Below are positions 46,089 through 55,159 of a stretch of DNA of 64,000 bases, piece by piece. The stretch lies in the NCBI GenBank assembly GCA_963668435.2, contig CAXXSC010000006.1:434001-498000 (forward strand), read 5' to 3'. The notes beneath the pieces were generated by a model, which saw only the letters and a program-made list of their open reading frames with translations, had not been told where the DNA came from and did not search any database. The translations under genes were made by a program, and so were the position numbers. The stretch comes from G963668435 sp963668435. Its GTDB lineage: Bacteria; Latescibacterota; Latescibacteria; Latescibacterales; Latescibacteraceae. The first letter of the stretch is position 1, and each line of letters starts with the position of its first letter.

Positions 46089-46277
46089 TTATCCTCCGAA
46101 AATATCTGCTACATGGCAGTCAAGGGCTTCCGCCCACTCTTCTTTTTCGTACAGAGGCGGGTCTACGCGATTTCTCACGACTCGCGAGACATATGAGTCG
46201 CTGTATCCCATATTCAGAGCAAATTCCGTCTGTGAGCCATAGTAATCGATGATTCGTGCTTTCAGTCGCCAGTTCAC
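46089..46277 (-). CDS. Cro/C1-type HTH protein
   Basis: 62 residues: RLKARIIDYYGSQTEFALNM, GYSDSYVSRVVRNRVDPPLY, then EEWAEALDCHVADIF, a short XRE-type five-helix fold. Cytoplasmic repressor-like protein of the element control region. 1 bp before the next gene. Confidence 0.75.
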   Translation of the reverse strand: MNWRLKARIIDYYGSQTEFALNMGYSDSYVSRVVRNRVDPPLYEKEEWAEALDCHVADIFGG

Positions 46278-46414
46278 TTGTAACTCCTTTCAATCAAGAT
46301 ATGATGTGTGCTACACGCACCTAGCTAATGATCAGACTTTACATCTTCTTTGAATATGAATCCTCCTTCTTTCCATGGGTGTGTGTTGTTTGCACCTATG
46401 TAATGGCAAAAATT

Positions 46415-46897
46415 TTACCCCAGCTTCTTATCAATCGATTTTATTACATGTTCCAAGTCAAAGACTTCCCATCGTACAAGACCGGGAAAATTTTCACGTG
46501 CGACAGGTTCAAGTCCTCTATCTTCAAGCTCTTCTTTCAGTACAAAGTATGTACATAGTTCGTCAAACATTTCATCTGAATTTTGCTGCTTTGGAATCAG
46601 GTTATGCACCATGAGCGCGATTGACAGCTTGTGACGGTAGTCTATGGGGTAATTCCTGAATTCTGTCCACCATGAACGATATACTTGTGCGGCACTGCTC
46701 CTGTTAAAACCTGTTTCGATCAGCAGACGGAACATTTCAATACCGTAAACATCCCATTGATTGAAAATATTTTTCGTGCCAACACCTGATGCACGCTGTA
46801 CGCTCGGAATTACGAAACCCCGATCAATCCATTCTCTAAGTCGTTGGCGCTCAACATGTAGCAGTCGTTGTATGTCGATAGTCGTAAATTCGTTCAT
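46415..46897 (-). CDS. MerR-like DNA-binding regulator
   Basis: 160 residues: FTTIDIQRLLHVERQRLREW, IDRGFVIPSVQRASGVGTKN, FNQWDVYGIEMFRLLIETGF. Matches the MerR winged helix pattern of a first HTH, wing and second helix but no known effector domain. Probably an element regulator upstream of the replication genes; same strand, ~140-bp gap to the XRE gene. Confidence 0.6.
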   Translation of the reverse strand: MNEFTTIDIQRLLHVERQRLREWIDRGFVIPSVQRASGVGTKNIFNQWDVYGIEMFRLLIETGFNRSSAAQVYRSWWTEFRNYPIDYRHKLSIALMVHNLIPKQQNSDEMFDELCTYFVLKEELEDRGLEPVARENFPGLVRWEVFDLEHVIKSIDKKLG

Positions 46898-46993
46898 GTT
46901 ATGCCCTTTATTGTGCGTGCGCGTAACCTACACCCAATATTATAATTATTTCGTGTAAGTCGTCAGAACATTCTGGACACATGTAGTTAAAAA

Positions 46994-48010
46994 TTAAGGT
47001 GTACTTTTCTCATACAGCAAGTGTTTTCTGATACCTCCTTTCCCCAGGTTATAATCCCTCCTGAGTTTCAGCGTTTCACGTTTTATTTTATCCCGCAGAT
47101 TGAGACAATCCCGTTTCCTTCCGAAGTACACGTCAGCAGGAGTCAGGTTATTAAGTGACTCGTGATAGCGGTGATTATTGTAGTGATCAACGAAGTCGCC
47201 GATTTCCTGTTCCAGTTCACCAGGAAGGTAATAATTCAGCAAGTTGACGACATTCTTCAGTGAGCGGTGATAGCGCTCTATCTTGCCCTGTGTCTGAGGA
47301 TGATAGCGAGCGCCACGAGTATGGGACATATCCCTTTCTTCAAGGTACTCCTTCAGATCACGGGATAGATAACAGGGCCCGTTATCCGAGAGCAGTCTGG
47401 GCCTGTGCCGGACTTTCACACTATCGATACCGGCTTTTTCTCTCGCCATATCAAGTGTATCCATTACATCAAGGGCAGCCATAGTTGTCGTGAGCTTCCA
47501 TGCCAGGATATACCGTGAATAATCGTCCATGACGGTGGAGAGATAGTACCATCCCCAGCCGACTATCCTGAAGTATGAGAAGTCGGTCTGCCAGAGCTCA
47601 TGCACCTCTTTCGTCGGACGCTTGAACGTATCGGCAGCCGATATCACGATGTACGCCGGACTCGTGATCAGATCATAGGACTTGAGTATCCGGTAGACAC
47701 TCGACTCGGAGATGTAATAACCGTAGCTGTCAGTAATATGCCATGCCAGCTCCCGTGGCGACTTATCGGGAAGCTCAAGGGCAATAGCTACCACCTGGTC
47801 TTTCACCGGGGCAGGTATCCTGTTCCAGAACTTTTTCGGACGGGGTTTCCTGTCGGCAAGGCCATCATAGCCATCTTCCGCGTATTTTCGATACCATGCG
47901 TAAAAGGTGCTACGGTTAATAGCAAGCTCTCGCAAGGTCTGGCTTATCGACAGCGCCGATTCCTCTACCAGCCTGATTACCTCCATTTTTTCAGCCTGTG
48001 AATATCGCAT
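46994..48010 (-). CDS. IS3-family transposase OrfB (DDE integrase)
   Basis: 338 residues from its own ATG, normally made as the OrfAB fusion by frameshift. HTH ALSISQTLRELAINRSTFYA at the start, RNase-H-like rve domain with D in WQTDFSYFRIV, D in LLSDNGPCYLS and E in GKIERYHRSLK. Complete ORF, so the IS may still be active. Confidence 0.9.
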   Translation of the reverse strand: MRYSQAEKMEVIRLVEESALSISQTLRELAINRSTFYAWYRKYAEDGYDGLADRKPRPKKFWNRIPAPVKDQVVAIALELPDKSPRELAWHITDSYGYYISESSVYRILKSYDLITSPAYIVISAADTFKRPTKEVHELWQTDFSYFRIVGWGWYYLSTVMDDYSRYILAWKLTTTMAALDVMDTLDMAREKAGIDSVKVRHRPRLLSDNGPCYLSRDLKEYLEERDMSHTRGARYHPQTQGKIERYHRSLKNVVNLLNYYLPGELEQEIGDFVDHYNNHRYHESLNNLTPADVYFGRKRDCLNLRDKIKRETLKLRRDYNLGKGGIRKHLLYEKSTP

Positions 48011-48024
48011 ATACCGTCCGACCT

Positions 48025-48372
48025 CTATTCCATACCATGCAAACTTTTTTTAAGCACACGGTTCTTCAGCGACAACTCGGCTACCAATTGCTTGAGCTGG
48101 TCGTTCTCCTGCTTGAGGTCTGTCACCTCCGTGCTCGTTGCCTCCCGCTGCGTGTCACCCAGAAGCCGTTTCTTTCCAGCTTCAAGGAAGTCTTTGCTCC
48201 AACGGTAATACAGGTTCGGATTAATTCCTTCACGGCGGCAGATCGCGGCTATGCTCTCTTCACCACGCAGCCCTTCAAGAACAATGCTGATCTTCTCCTC
48301 GGCAGTGTATTTCTTCCGGGTTTTCCGCTTGATATCACGGACGATACTTTCTGAATCTTTCTTGGCAGGCAT
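48025..48372 (-). CDS. IS3-family OrfA
   Basis: 115 residues. HTH_Tnp_1-type: KRKTRKKYTAEEKISIVLEG, GINPNLYYRWSKDFL, then a Leu/coiled-coil KQENDQLKQLVAELSLKNRV. DNA-binding part of the transposase; the last residues KKSLHGME end just past the slippery site. Confidence 0.9.
   Translation of the reverse strand: MPAKKDSESIVRDIKRKTRKKYTAEEKISIVLEGLRGEESIAAICRREGINPNLYYRWSKDFLEAGKKRLLGDTQREATSTEVTDLKQENDQLKQLVAELSLKNRVLKKSLHGME
48044..48051 (-). other. Programmed -1 frameshift site of the IS
   Basis: On the minus strand, CTT followed by A7G, read as CTT-AAA-AAA-AGT in the OrfA frame. A -1 slip on the A run continues as AAG-TTT-GCA-TGG in the OrfB frame, with no stop before the OrfB start. This gives the OrfAB transposase. 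Confidence 0.75.
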
Positions 48373-48586
48373 CTGGACATTCCTTTCTTCCCCGTTGTCG
48401 TGTCAACAGGATGGTACTGACTATAGGCAGAAAGGGCAAGTCTTCCCTGATTCCCTCCGTTACGGCTACGCCTCCACTACGGTAATCAGGCAACCACATC
48501 CAGCACCAAACCATCTCTTAACTTAAAGGGGATAACTGTCCAAATTGTTCTGACGGGATACACGGACACGAACACCGAAGGCGATC

Positions 48587-48898
48587 ATGGAGGAGAAAAT
48601 CCGATTGAATGAAAAGATTACGAATTTTAGGAAGTATGGGCTCTCGAAGCAGACCAAGTTCTTATACGTTTTTACGACGGAGCATTTTGATGTGACGACG
48701 AGGCCGGTTGAGTATGGGGAGTTTAGGGTGGTGTTGGAGAGAGTGGAAAAGCAGTTTGGGCAGTTGGTGAGGTTGGCGGGAAAGATAAAGGGGAATAGGT
48801 ATCGGTTTGCTGTGTTGCATGGGTTCAAAGAGTTTATAAAGGCGGTTTGGATGATGTCAAGTGGTAAGAAAGGGGAAATTATTTCACAATCCTCCTAA
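48587..48898 (+). CDS. Small ORF of unknown function beside the IS, strongly G-rich on one strand
   Basis: 103 residues, from just outside the IS right end. Contains FRKYGLSKQTKFLYVFTTEH, GEFRVVLERVEKQFGQLVRL. The coding strand is G-rich and C-poor, unlike the neighbours. Could be the 3' part of a gene cut by the IS or a true small gene. No family recognised and ribosome site weak; low confidence. Confidence 0.35.
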   Translation: MEEKIRLNEKITNFRKYGLSKQTKFLYVFTTEHFDVTTRPVEYGEFRVVLERVEKQFGQLVRLAGKIKGNRYRFAVLHGFKEFIKAVWMMSSGKKGEIISQSS

Positions 48899-48938
48899 CG
48901 TCAAAATCAGCGGTGACACGTTTTGCCTTCCATTGTAT

Positions 48939-49643
48939 TTATTTGTTAGTTCTTTGCCTTTTTCTTTTTAACCATTCATATTTCATGTCAGCGTCATTTT
49001 GAGCCTTTATTAATTTGTGCATGTATCGATCGACATCTCTTTCGAATGTTTTTCTTGAAGTAATTAGTAATTTCATGAGTGGGGGTAAATTCTTTGAAAT
49101 TGATTTGATCAGCATTATTTCTTTCTTACTCAGTTTCCAAATGTTTGTAGTAATTTGCTGGTTTTTATCGTTGCCAGAACGGTTAAAAGATACTGCCCAT
49201 TGACCATGAGCAAGCTTGTTTCTCATTTCGACAAATAATTTCAAATTGTTGTGAATGAAATTATGAATTGCAGTGTACCTTGAGAAATTAGTTAAGCCCA
49301 GATTCAATTCATTCAACTCTCGATCTTGTCGCTTAAAATATTGAACCTTAAAATAATAGTCATTTAGAGAATCCCACTTTTCAACTATCGATAAATCTTC
49401 AGTATTTATCTTGTCCATAAAATCCTTGGTAAAATGTTCATTTTCTGATATCAATAAATTGAACTGTGCTTCCAATTGGGACATCCACAAAACTAATTGT
49501 ATTTTTGAATATACATTATCTAAAGACAGTTCATTTAGTTTCCAACCTTTTATTAGGCTCTCAACATGCACTTTATTAAGAAAATCTATGGTCATTTTGA
49601 TTTGACGAACATTTTTTTTCCAGCACTTAAAATTAACGTTCAT
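48939..49643 (-). CDS. HEPN-like protein
   Basis: 234 residues, all-helical, cytoplasmic. Carries RNKLAH near residue 145, a Rx4H motif of HEPN domains, in a setting typical of them (HNFIHNNLKLFVEMRNKLAH). HEPN domains are often RNases or toxins in defence and abortive-infection loci. The rest is unrecognised. No adjacent antitoxin-type partner (MNT) is seen. Confidence 0.45.
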   Translation of the reverse strand: MNVNFKCWKKNVRQIKMTIDFLNKVHVESLIKGWKLNELSLDNVYSKIQLVLWMSQLEAQFNLLISENEHFTKDFMDKINTEDLSIVEKWDSLNDYYFKVQYFKRQDRELNELNLGLTNFSRYTAIHNFIHNNLKLFVEMRNKLAHGQWAVSFNRSGNDKNQQITTNIWKLSKKEIMLIKSISKNLPPLMKLLITSRKTFERDVDRYMHKLIKAQNDADMKYEWLKRKRQRTNK

Positions 49644-49716
49644 AGCGGTTTCTCAAATTTTTGAAAAGACTAGCGTCGAGTATAAGGCAAAATTGGTGGC
49701 CACGTCCGCGCGACTG

Positions 49717-50484
49717 TCAACTGTCGCACGCTATGTTCGTGTTTGGTAACTCCTCATACCAGGGAATATCGTACTTGTCCTGTCCCCAAATGCTATCCTG
49801 GTCTGTTTCATTTATCATTTGTCGATACCTCTCATCATCTAAGACTCGATACCGGTTCCAGACCTCCATCATAAAGAATAGGTCCCCTGCCAAGTCCTGA
49901 CGTGAAATAAAAGCTGCGCGAAGTTGCTCCAGCTTCTCAGTGGCGGATGAGTCCTTGGCGTTGTCAATCCATGGTGACAGAAAACCAGCAATCTGACCGG
50001 CAAGCATCTCAATGCCTATCCATTTGGTTCGTTCCCCCAAAGAAGTACGCGCTTCCTCAAACTTTTCGTTTAGTTCAGCTGTAAGGCGGTCCGTCTCTAT
50101 GGTTAACTTTCGCCGCACTGTCTCCGAGTTTTCCTTAAGCAAATCGCCAAAAATGTTTTCGAGGTCACGTAACACCTCTCGCAATCTGATGAATTCCTCC
50201 TTGTCTCGGACGGCGGAGAACAAATGGTATTCGTCTGCAATTGTGATGTCGGGCAAAGCTTTGCGACTCAGTGCCGCGATAGACGAGGTGACAACTGGGA
50301 TGTCTCTGTCAGGATCGAAAACTACCATGCTGCCAGGAGTTAATGACAAGGCGTCTTGAAGAAAAGGTAAATATTCATCGGTGTCATAGAGCCTTGTCAT
50401 CCCAGTCATGCGACTGAGAAAGAGACCAGCTACAGCCTTGGCTGTGATGCGCTCTAGTGTCCATTTCAGTTCGTTGTAAAGCAC
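49717..50484 (-). CDS. Downstream part of a possible frameshifted gene
   Basis: 255 residues from GTG 50484, but the frame is open upstream through the end of the preceding ORF, with no ATG or GTG there. Sequence: TLERITAKAVAGLFLSRMTG, FDPDRDIPVVTSSIAALSRK, DKEEFIRLREVLRDLENIFG and a C-terminal FFMMEVWNRYRVLDDERYRQ. Mostly helical, cytoplasmic. Not recognised. It and the next ORF may be one protein of ~430 residues (see findings). Confidence 0.5.
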   Translation of the reverse strand: MLYNELKWTLERITAKAVAGLFLSRMTGMTRLYDTDEYLPFLQDALSLTPGSMVVFDPDRDIPVVTSSIAALSRKALPDITIADEYHLFSAVRDKEEFIRLREVLRDLENIFGDLLKENSETVRRKLTIETDRLTAELNEKFEEARTSLGERTKWIGIEMLAGQIAGFLSPWIDNAKDSSATEKLEQLRAAFISRQDLAGDLFFMMEVWNRYRVLDDERYRQMINETDQDSIWGQDKYDIPWYEELPNTNIACDS

Positions 50485-50534
50485 AACGTCAATCTCACCT
50501 ATACGGAGCCGATCTATTCGTTTTTGGATAGCGT

Positions 50535-51014
50535 TCAGCCTCGTAACGTGTGTTTGTAACTCTGTTTTATCCTCGCGTAAATGACTTGTTCGAGGTACGC
50601 GGCATACCTTTCATGTGTGTAAATGGAAAGTGTATAAAACTTGCTCTTAGCAAATGCTTGGTCTTCTGTTGGCAAATATCTCCGCACAGTTTCCATGGCG
50701 ATCTTGTGTATTTGGCCGCGGGTTTCTGGCGTCAAACAAGATTGATAGTCGATGGATTGTAGAAGTCCCCAATTAAGTAATTTCTCTGCGCTTCTGGCCT
50801 TCATCGCCGCAAACCTGGTGTCTTTTCTTGGATGGAGTATTGCGGTTAGGTCTTGTTGATCAATGAACGCCTGCTCATAGAGTAACAGCGGCTTGGGGGC
50901 GATAAGCCAAAGGTTCTGGCATTCCGGAGTCAGAAGCAACGCACCAGTGGGTACTATAGGTTTGCCTTGCATTATTTCCGGTGGCACTCTATATACCGGC
51001 TTGGATCCATTCAT
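50535..51014 (-). CDS. Upstream part of a possible frameshifted gene
   Basis: 159 residues from ATG 51014 (GAGGTG upstream; a GTG lies at 51020). Contains PIVPTGALLLTPECQNLWLI and THERYAAYLEQVIYARIKQS before a stop at 50535. Downstream in the -1 frame the sequence stays open and continues as EDKTELQTHVTRLNAIQKRI into the 50484 ORF. Function unknown. Confidence 0.5.
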   Translation of the reverse strand: MNGSKPVYRVPPEIMQGKPIVPTGALLLTPECQNLWLIAPKPLLLYEQAFIDQQDLTAILHPRKDTRFAAMKARSAEKLLNWGLLQSIDYQSCLTPETRGQIHKIAMETVRRYLPTEDQAFAKSKFYTLSIYTHERYAAYLEQVIYARIKQSYKHTLRG

Positions 51015-51139
51015 GGTCACCTCGTTTCCTACAAGAATTGCGTGCGACTTTCAGTGTTCGTTGAACGCTTCGCATTACATGTAAGAAAATAAGAGCAAGG
51101 AACAAGCTGCGCTTTGTGTTGTCCTAGTGCATGAGATTG

Positions 51140-52030
51140 TTATATTTTTGTGTCTTTTAACTCTGTTGATTTAATGTCTCTAAGATAAGAAAACTTTGGG
51201 TTGTAGTTATAAGCATTCTTAATATCAAGTGCTACTCCATCTGCATCACCGTAAAGAATGCCACCGGTCATATTCATTAACTCTAATTTTTGAAATATAT
51301 CTCCAGTGCATTTTTGGTTTATTAATATTTTATAAAGGATTGGATTTTCAGGTTTTGTTTCCATTTTTTTTTCAATATATTCTTCCAGATCTTTTATATT
51401 CATGTGTTTATAATTGAGAGTGTCATATAGTAATGCGCCCAATTGTCTTTGCATTCTAGTGTTCGATTTTCCTGGAAATGGGATGAATTGCAATACATTT
51501 GCAGGAAATCCATTTTTAAAAAAATCATCAGCAGGATTCTGAAATGCCCAATAAGCATCATAAAATTTATCAGTGTCATCTTTTGGTGGACTTGTTTCTT
51601 TCGTCCATGAAAAGGCTAGCTGGCTAATATTAAGTGCATATATTACGGAGTAATAATTCTTTTCATGATTTACCTTAATGCCATTGAACGCAAAAAATAA
51701 TGCAACATACGGTGAATAAGAAAAATCTAAACATGGAGTTGGAACACCATGATGTCTTCCATGTTCCAATGCCTCAAATCTATCTAAATGGTTATGTGAT
51801 TTTACTCCGATTTTTTCTAAACCAACCTTATACTTTTCTAATGCTTCATCAATATCTGGCATCCAGGATTCATGTGGAATAATAATATGACGTTGCCAAG
51901 TATTAACCAATCTGTACTGAGTATCAGAATGACCACGAAATACAATAGTATCATTAGTTTCAAGAGCTAGTTTTTCTAGAAATGAAATAGCTCCCTTGGC
52001 ATATTGAAATCGTTTTATTTTAATATTCAT
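51140..52030 (-). CDS. FRG-domain protein
   Basis: 296 residues. FRG signature: TIVFRGHSDTQYRLVNTWQR near residue 30, EHGRHHGVPTPCLDFSYSPY and VALFFAF near 90, which fit the family pattern FRG...HYGLPTRLLDWS...ALYFA. FRG proteins are frequent in bacterial defence loci; the molecular activity is unsettled. Cytoplasmic. Lies 94 bp downstream of the SIR2 gene on the same strand and probably shares its transcript. Confidence 0.8.
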   Translation of the reverse strand: MNIKIKRFQYAKGAISFLEKLALETNDTIVFRGHSDTQYRLVNTWQRHIIIPHESWMPDIDEALEKYKVGLEKIGVKSHNHLDRFEALEHGRHHGVPTPCLDFSYSPYVALFFAFNGIKVNHEKNYYSVIYALNISQLAFSWTKETSPPKDDTDKFYDAYWAFQNPADDFFKNGFPANVLQFIPFPGKSNTRMQRQLGALLYDTLNYKHMNIKDLEEYIEKKMETKPENPILYKILINQKCTGDIFQKLELMNMTGGILYGDADGVALDIKNAYNYNPKFSYLRDIKSTELKDTKI

Positions 52031-52123
52031 CAGTTATTCCTAAAGAATATAACCTCAACTATTGGCACTGAAGCTGTAAAGTGTTCGCAGTTAAGTGACT
52101 GAAACGCCATGTTCGTAGCGTTA

Positions 52124-53194
52124 TTACCTGAGAATCGAGAATGGGGCATATGCAAAATCTTCAAATGATTTATTGGTGTAATTAACACTCGACCCAAGGA
52201 AGCGCATGTACCGATTCTTTTCATCTTTACAGACAGTCTTTGGCTTTTTTGAAAAATGATTGATAACTGTGAACTTAAGTGGAACAGTCCTGTTTGTCTG
52301 CGCTCTCTTTAGTAAATATTTTATGTGAATATCAGAGTCAGGAAACGAATACCCACAGAAGATTATGTGGTCCACTTTCCGTAATGCAATATCTGTACGA
52401 TTCCAAATCGTGCTGAGAAAAACATTATTCAAATCTTTATAAAAAGTAGGCGGGACTATCAACGGGATGTAGACGCTTCTGCATTCAGGACACATTGTAT
52501 CAAAGTGCTTAGAAATAAGATGAGTGACAACTCCCTTTTCCTTTGGGGTTATTTTAAGTTCGTTGCACGTTGGGCAAAACAACCAATTAAGTGATCCGTG
52601 TGGCTTAAATAATTCAACTCTTTTGTTTCTACGTGGTCTTCTCCAATCATACTTATGATTAAAATTGCTGAACTCAACTCCGTAATCCAAATCAATATTC
52701 TCTTTGTAAAGCTCAGTAAGTGCGTTGTCGATAAGAATATCGTAGTTTGTGGATACAAATACTATGTCTCGCAGTACCTTCTTTTTATGAAGGACCTGAA
52801 CCAACTCTCTGTGGATGTTACTATTCCCCTGTAGTTTCTCATGTAATACCTTTGCTACTAGAAAAACAAGATATTGCCCAATTAATCTTAAACGGCCACT
52901 GTTTTCAGCCCTGTTCTCTATTTCGAAATTTCGAAATGCTTCTTTTCGTAAAATGGCAAGATCAATAAGAGCCAATACTTCTTCAAATGTGGGAAACACA
53001 ATTGTTGACGTATCATCTTGCTTAACATCAATTTTGAACATATGTAAAAAAAACTCTCTCAACTCTTGGTCCATTGGTTTTTTACTGTCTTTAAAGCCAG
53101 GTGATGTAAAATATTCATGAAACAATTCCCCCTGAAGAGGGGCTCCTTCTGCTTTTGAAGCTCCCGCTCCTAAGAAAATTGCTGTTTTTTCCAT
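52124..53194 (-). CDS. SIR2-like NAD-binding protein with zinc knuckle
   Basis: 356 residues from ATG 53194; the open frame starts further up but the residues are not SIR2-like. NAD-binding motifs: AIFLGAGASKAEGAP at 4-18, VSTNYDILIDNAL, FKPHGSLNWLFC with catalytic His, and IIFCGYSFPDSD. A Cys pair CPTC and a second CPEC could hold zinc as in sirtuins. Anti-phage SIR2 proteins deplete NAD+, often with a partner. With the FRG protein it forms a candidate two-gene defence unit. Confidence 0.85.
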   Translation of the reverse strand: MEKTAIFLGAGASKAEGAPLQGELFHEYFTSPGFKDSKKPMDQELREFFLHMFKIDVKQDDTSTIVFPTFEEVLALIDLAILRKEAFRNFEIENRAENSGRLRLIGQYLVFLVAKVLHEKLQGNSNIHRELVQVLHKKKVLRDIVFVSTNYDILIDNALTELYKENIDLDYGVEFSNFNHKYDWRRPRRNKRVELFKPHGSLNWLFCPTCNELKITPKEKGVVTHLISKHFDTMCPECRSVYIPLIVPPTFYKDLNNVFLSTIWNRTDIALRKVDHIIFCGYSFPDSDIHIKYLLKRAQTNRTVPLKFTVINHFSKKPKTVCKDEKNRYMRFLGSSVNYTNKSFEDFAYAPFSILR

Positions 53195-53303
53195 AACATC
53201 CACTCGTTCAGAAAAGTATATTTTTTTGTAAGCATGACTTGAATGCAGAAGATGTAAAATCACCCCAAAACAACTGTTTCTGACGCACCTCAACTCACCA
53301 CTT

Positions 53304-53331
53304 AAAATCCCTGATTTTTCAGGGATTTTTT
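53304..53331. terminator. Bidirectional hairpin with T-tract
   Basis: AAAATCCCTGA / TCAGGGATTTTT with a 4-base loop and T-tracts on both strands. It separates the minus-strand SIR2/FRG unit from the plus-strand DUF2958 block, so it may stop transcription coming from outside. Confidence 0.6.
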
Positions 53332-53436
53332 ATTGCCGTTTCGGACAGGTTTTTGACGCATAGGAATATCTTTGGTATTCTATACAATAATATATGCTCT
53401 TTCAAATATGCAAGACTTTTCTATGGAGGTAAAACT

Positions 53437-53760
53437 ATGTGGAATACACCAAATAGGGGAGTGCTTGACACAATGCCGAGGCTCTACGAGACCGAGAACA
53501 TCCCGACAGAAGATAAACTGATCTATCTCCATTTCTTTCTCGGCGGTTGCGACTGGTTTATTGCCGAGTATGACGGCGATGACACGTTCTTCGGATTCGC
53601 GATCCTCAACAGTGATTATGAAATGGCCGAATGGGGATATATCAGCTTTTCAGAACTCAAGTCAATCAGCATCCACGGGATTGAAATCGACTGTGAAACA
53701 GACTGGACACCGAAACCCGCCCGCGACATCGACCTCATCACACGCTGTAATGCCCTCTGA
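53437..53760 (+). CDS. DUF2958 protein
   Basis: 107 residues from ATG 53437, with GGAGGT 7 bases upstream. Matches DUF2958: MPRLYETENIPTEDKLIYLH, FFLGGCDWFIAEYDGDDTFF, AILNSDYEMAEWGYISFSEL. These are accessory genes of plasmids and integrative elements with unknown function. First of a plus-strand block of four host-like-GC genes. Confidence 0.85.
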   Translation: MWNTPNRGVLDTMPRLYETENIPTEDKLIYLHFFLGGCDWFIAEYDGDDTFFGFAILNSDYEMAEWGYISFSELKSISIHGIEIDCETDWTPKPARDIDLITRCNAL

Positions 53761-53953
53761 ATAACCGCTTCTTGCCTTCCGCATCCATTGTAGCAAGGGA
53801 ACCCGCCTTTCCTGTAAAGGCGATGGACAGCCCTGTGCTTTCACTGCCTGCCCACACCCTGACAGAAGGCAACAGCCCTCTGCCTGACAACGGCTGAGAA
53901 GTCAATCAAGCGGTTTGGCTCTCACTTTATACACCGCCATCGAAGGAAATAAT

Positions 53954-54400
53954 ATGTCGAACAACAAACTTGTAGTCGGCGACGCGAGCTGGGTCGACAT
54001 GATCCCGGACTGGCTTCTGGAGGAAATCAAGACCGAGCGAATTGTGTATGGCCTGGCGGGAATCGCCAATCCCGACGCGCCCAAAGTCGGTGACGCCGAA
54101 GTTGCCGCCTATCTCATGACCGCCTCGATGCGAGCGCCCATCCCCCATGAATATGCTGAAATCTACATTTTCCTCACCGCCAGGCTGATGAAAAAGCGTG
54201 GCACGGAACTTTTCGATTTCATGACGGAAAAACTGGAGAAGGGATTAACTCAGTATGAGGAACAGACACTTCAGAATCTCAGGAACGATATCTATCACAA
54301 GCGGGGAGGAGATATTGACACGCCTTTGCTCAATGCGATGAGGTCGTTCAAACAGGAAATCGACCGGAAAGCGGACGATCCACAGCTATCGCTCTTTTGA
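53954..54400 (+). CDS. Accessory protein of the DUF2958/DUF932 block
   Basis: 148 residues from ATG 53954 with AAGGAAA upstream. Begins MSNNKLVVGDASWVDMIPDW, contains RIVYGLAGIANPDAPKVGDA, PLLNAMRSFKQEIDRKA. No family recognised; helical, soluble. 16 bp before the DUF932 gene, so one transcript. Confidence 0.6.
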   Translation: MSNNKLVVGDASWVDMIPDWLLEEIKTERIVYGLAGIANPDAPKVGDAEVAAYLMTASMRAPIPHEYAEIYIFLTARLMKKRGTELFDFMTEKLEKGLTQYEEQTLQNLRNDIYHKRGGDIDTPLLNAMRSFKQEIDRKADDPQLSLF

Positions 54401-54415
54401 AAGGAGGAATGATAC

Positions 54416-55144
54416 ATGAATGGTTTGATGGTTCACACTAGGGGAGGCCAGACCGCCACGCGAGACGAGCTTGAGGCGATACCAGTGCCCGAGGCCACTG
54501 ACAGCTATCAGCCGGTTTCTCATTTCGAGCTGGCAAACACCCTGGCAACCATTGGGCAGGACTTGTTGCGCGGCTATAGCCTGAAAACGGAACAGTACGG
54601 CCTGGCTCGTCAGGGGCAGCAGATGTTTGCTGTTCAGACTTACTCTCGGGATAATTCCGGGATGGGACTGTCAATCGGGTTTCGCAACAGTTACGACAAG
54701 TCCATGGCCATCGGGATCGCTATCGGGGGCAGTGTGTTTGTCTGCGATAATCTGACCCTGACCGGCGAGATTACCGTTCTCAAGAAGCATACGGCCAATG
54801 TATGGACCGCGCTTGAGGAAACGGTGATAACTGTACTCTATCGGTCTCAGCACAATTTTGACCGGATATGCGAAGATGCTGAGGGCTTGAAACGCCGGGA
54901 GCTGGGGAATGATGAGGCGTTCAGGACGATGGGACTGCTTTTCGGCAAGAGTATTATCTCACCCCGACAGTTGCCGGTGCTCAAAAAGCAGTGGCTGAAT
55001 CCGTCCCATGAGGAGTTCAGGCCGAGAACCATGTGGAGTTTTTACAATTCCTGCACGGAAGTATTGAAATCAACACCGCCCCTGCAGGTGATGGAGAAGC
55101 ATATCAGGCTTCATGATATCCTCGTACCGGCAGGCACATCTTAG
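54416..55144 (+). CDS. DUF932 / plasmid-like protein
   Basis: 242 residues with GGAGGAATGATAC upstream. DUF932 features: PVPEATDSYQPVSHFELANT, GMGLSIGFRNSYDKSMAIGI, SVFVCDNLTLTGEITVLKKHT. Such proteins occur on plasmids and in integrative elements. Function unknown; cytoplasmic. Confidence 0.75.
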   Translation: MNGLMVHTRGGQTATRDELEAIPVPEATDSYQPVSHFELANTLATIGQDLLRGYSLKTEQYGLARQGQQMFAVQTYSRDNSGMGLSIGFRNSYDKSMAIGIAIGGSVFVCDNLTLTGEITVLKKHTANVWTALEETVITVLYRSQHNFDRICEDAEGLKRRELGNDEAFRTMGLLFGKSIISPRQLPVLKKQWLNPSHEEFRPRTMWSFYNSCTEVLKSTPPLQVMEKHIRLHDILVPAGTS

Positions 55145-55159
55145 AAGGAGGGAGATACG

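Larger units (their letters stand above)
46961..48555 (-). mobile_element. IS3-family insertion sequence
   Basis: Contains orfA and orfB with a -1 frameshift site. Terminal inverted repeats of ~19 bp: GTCAGAACATTCTGGACA at the left end and GTCAGAACAATTTGGACA (complement) at the right. No clear target duplication is seen in the bases beside the ends (AGT left, GGA right). Length ~1.6 kb is in the family range. Confidence 0.85.
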
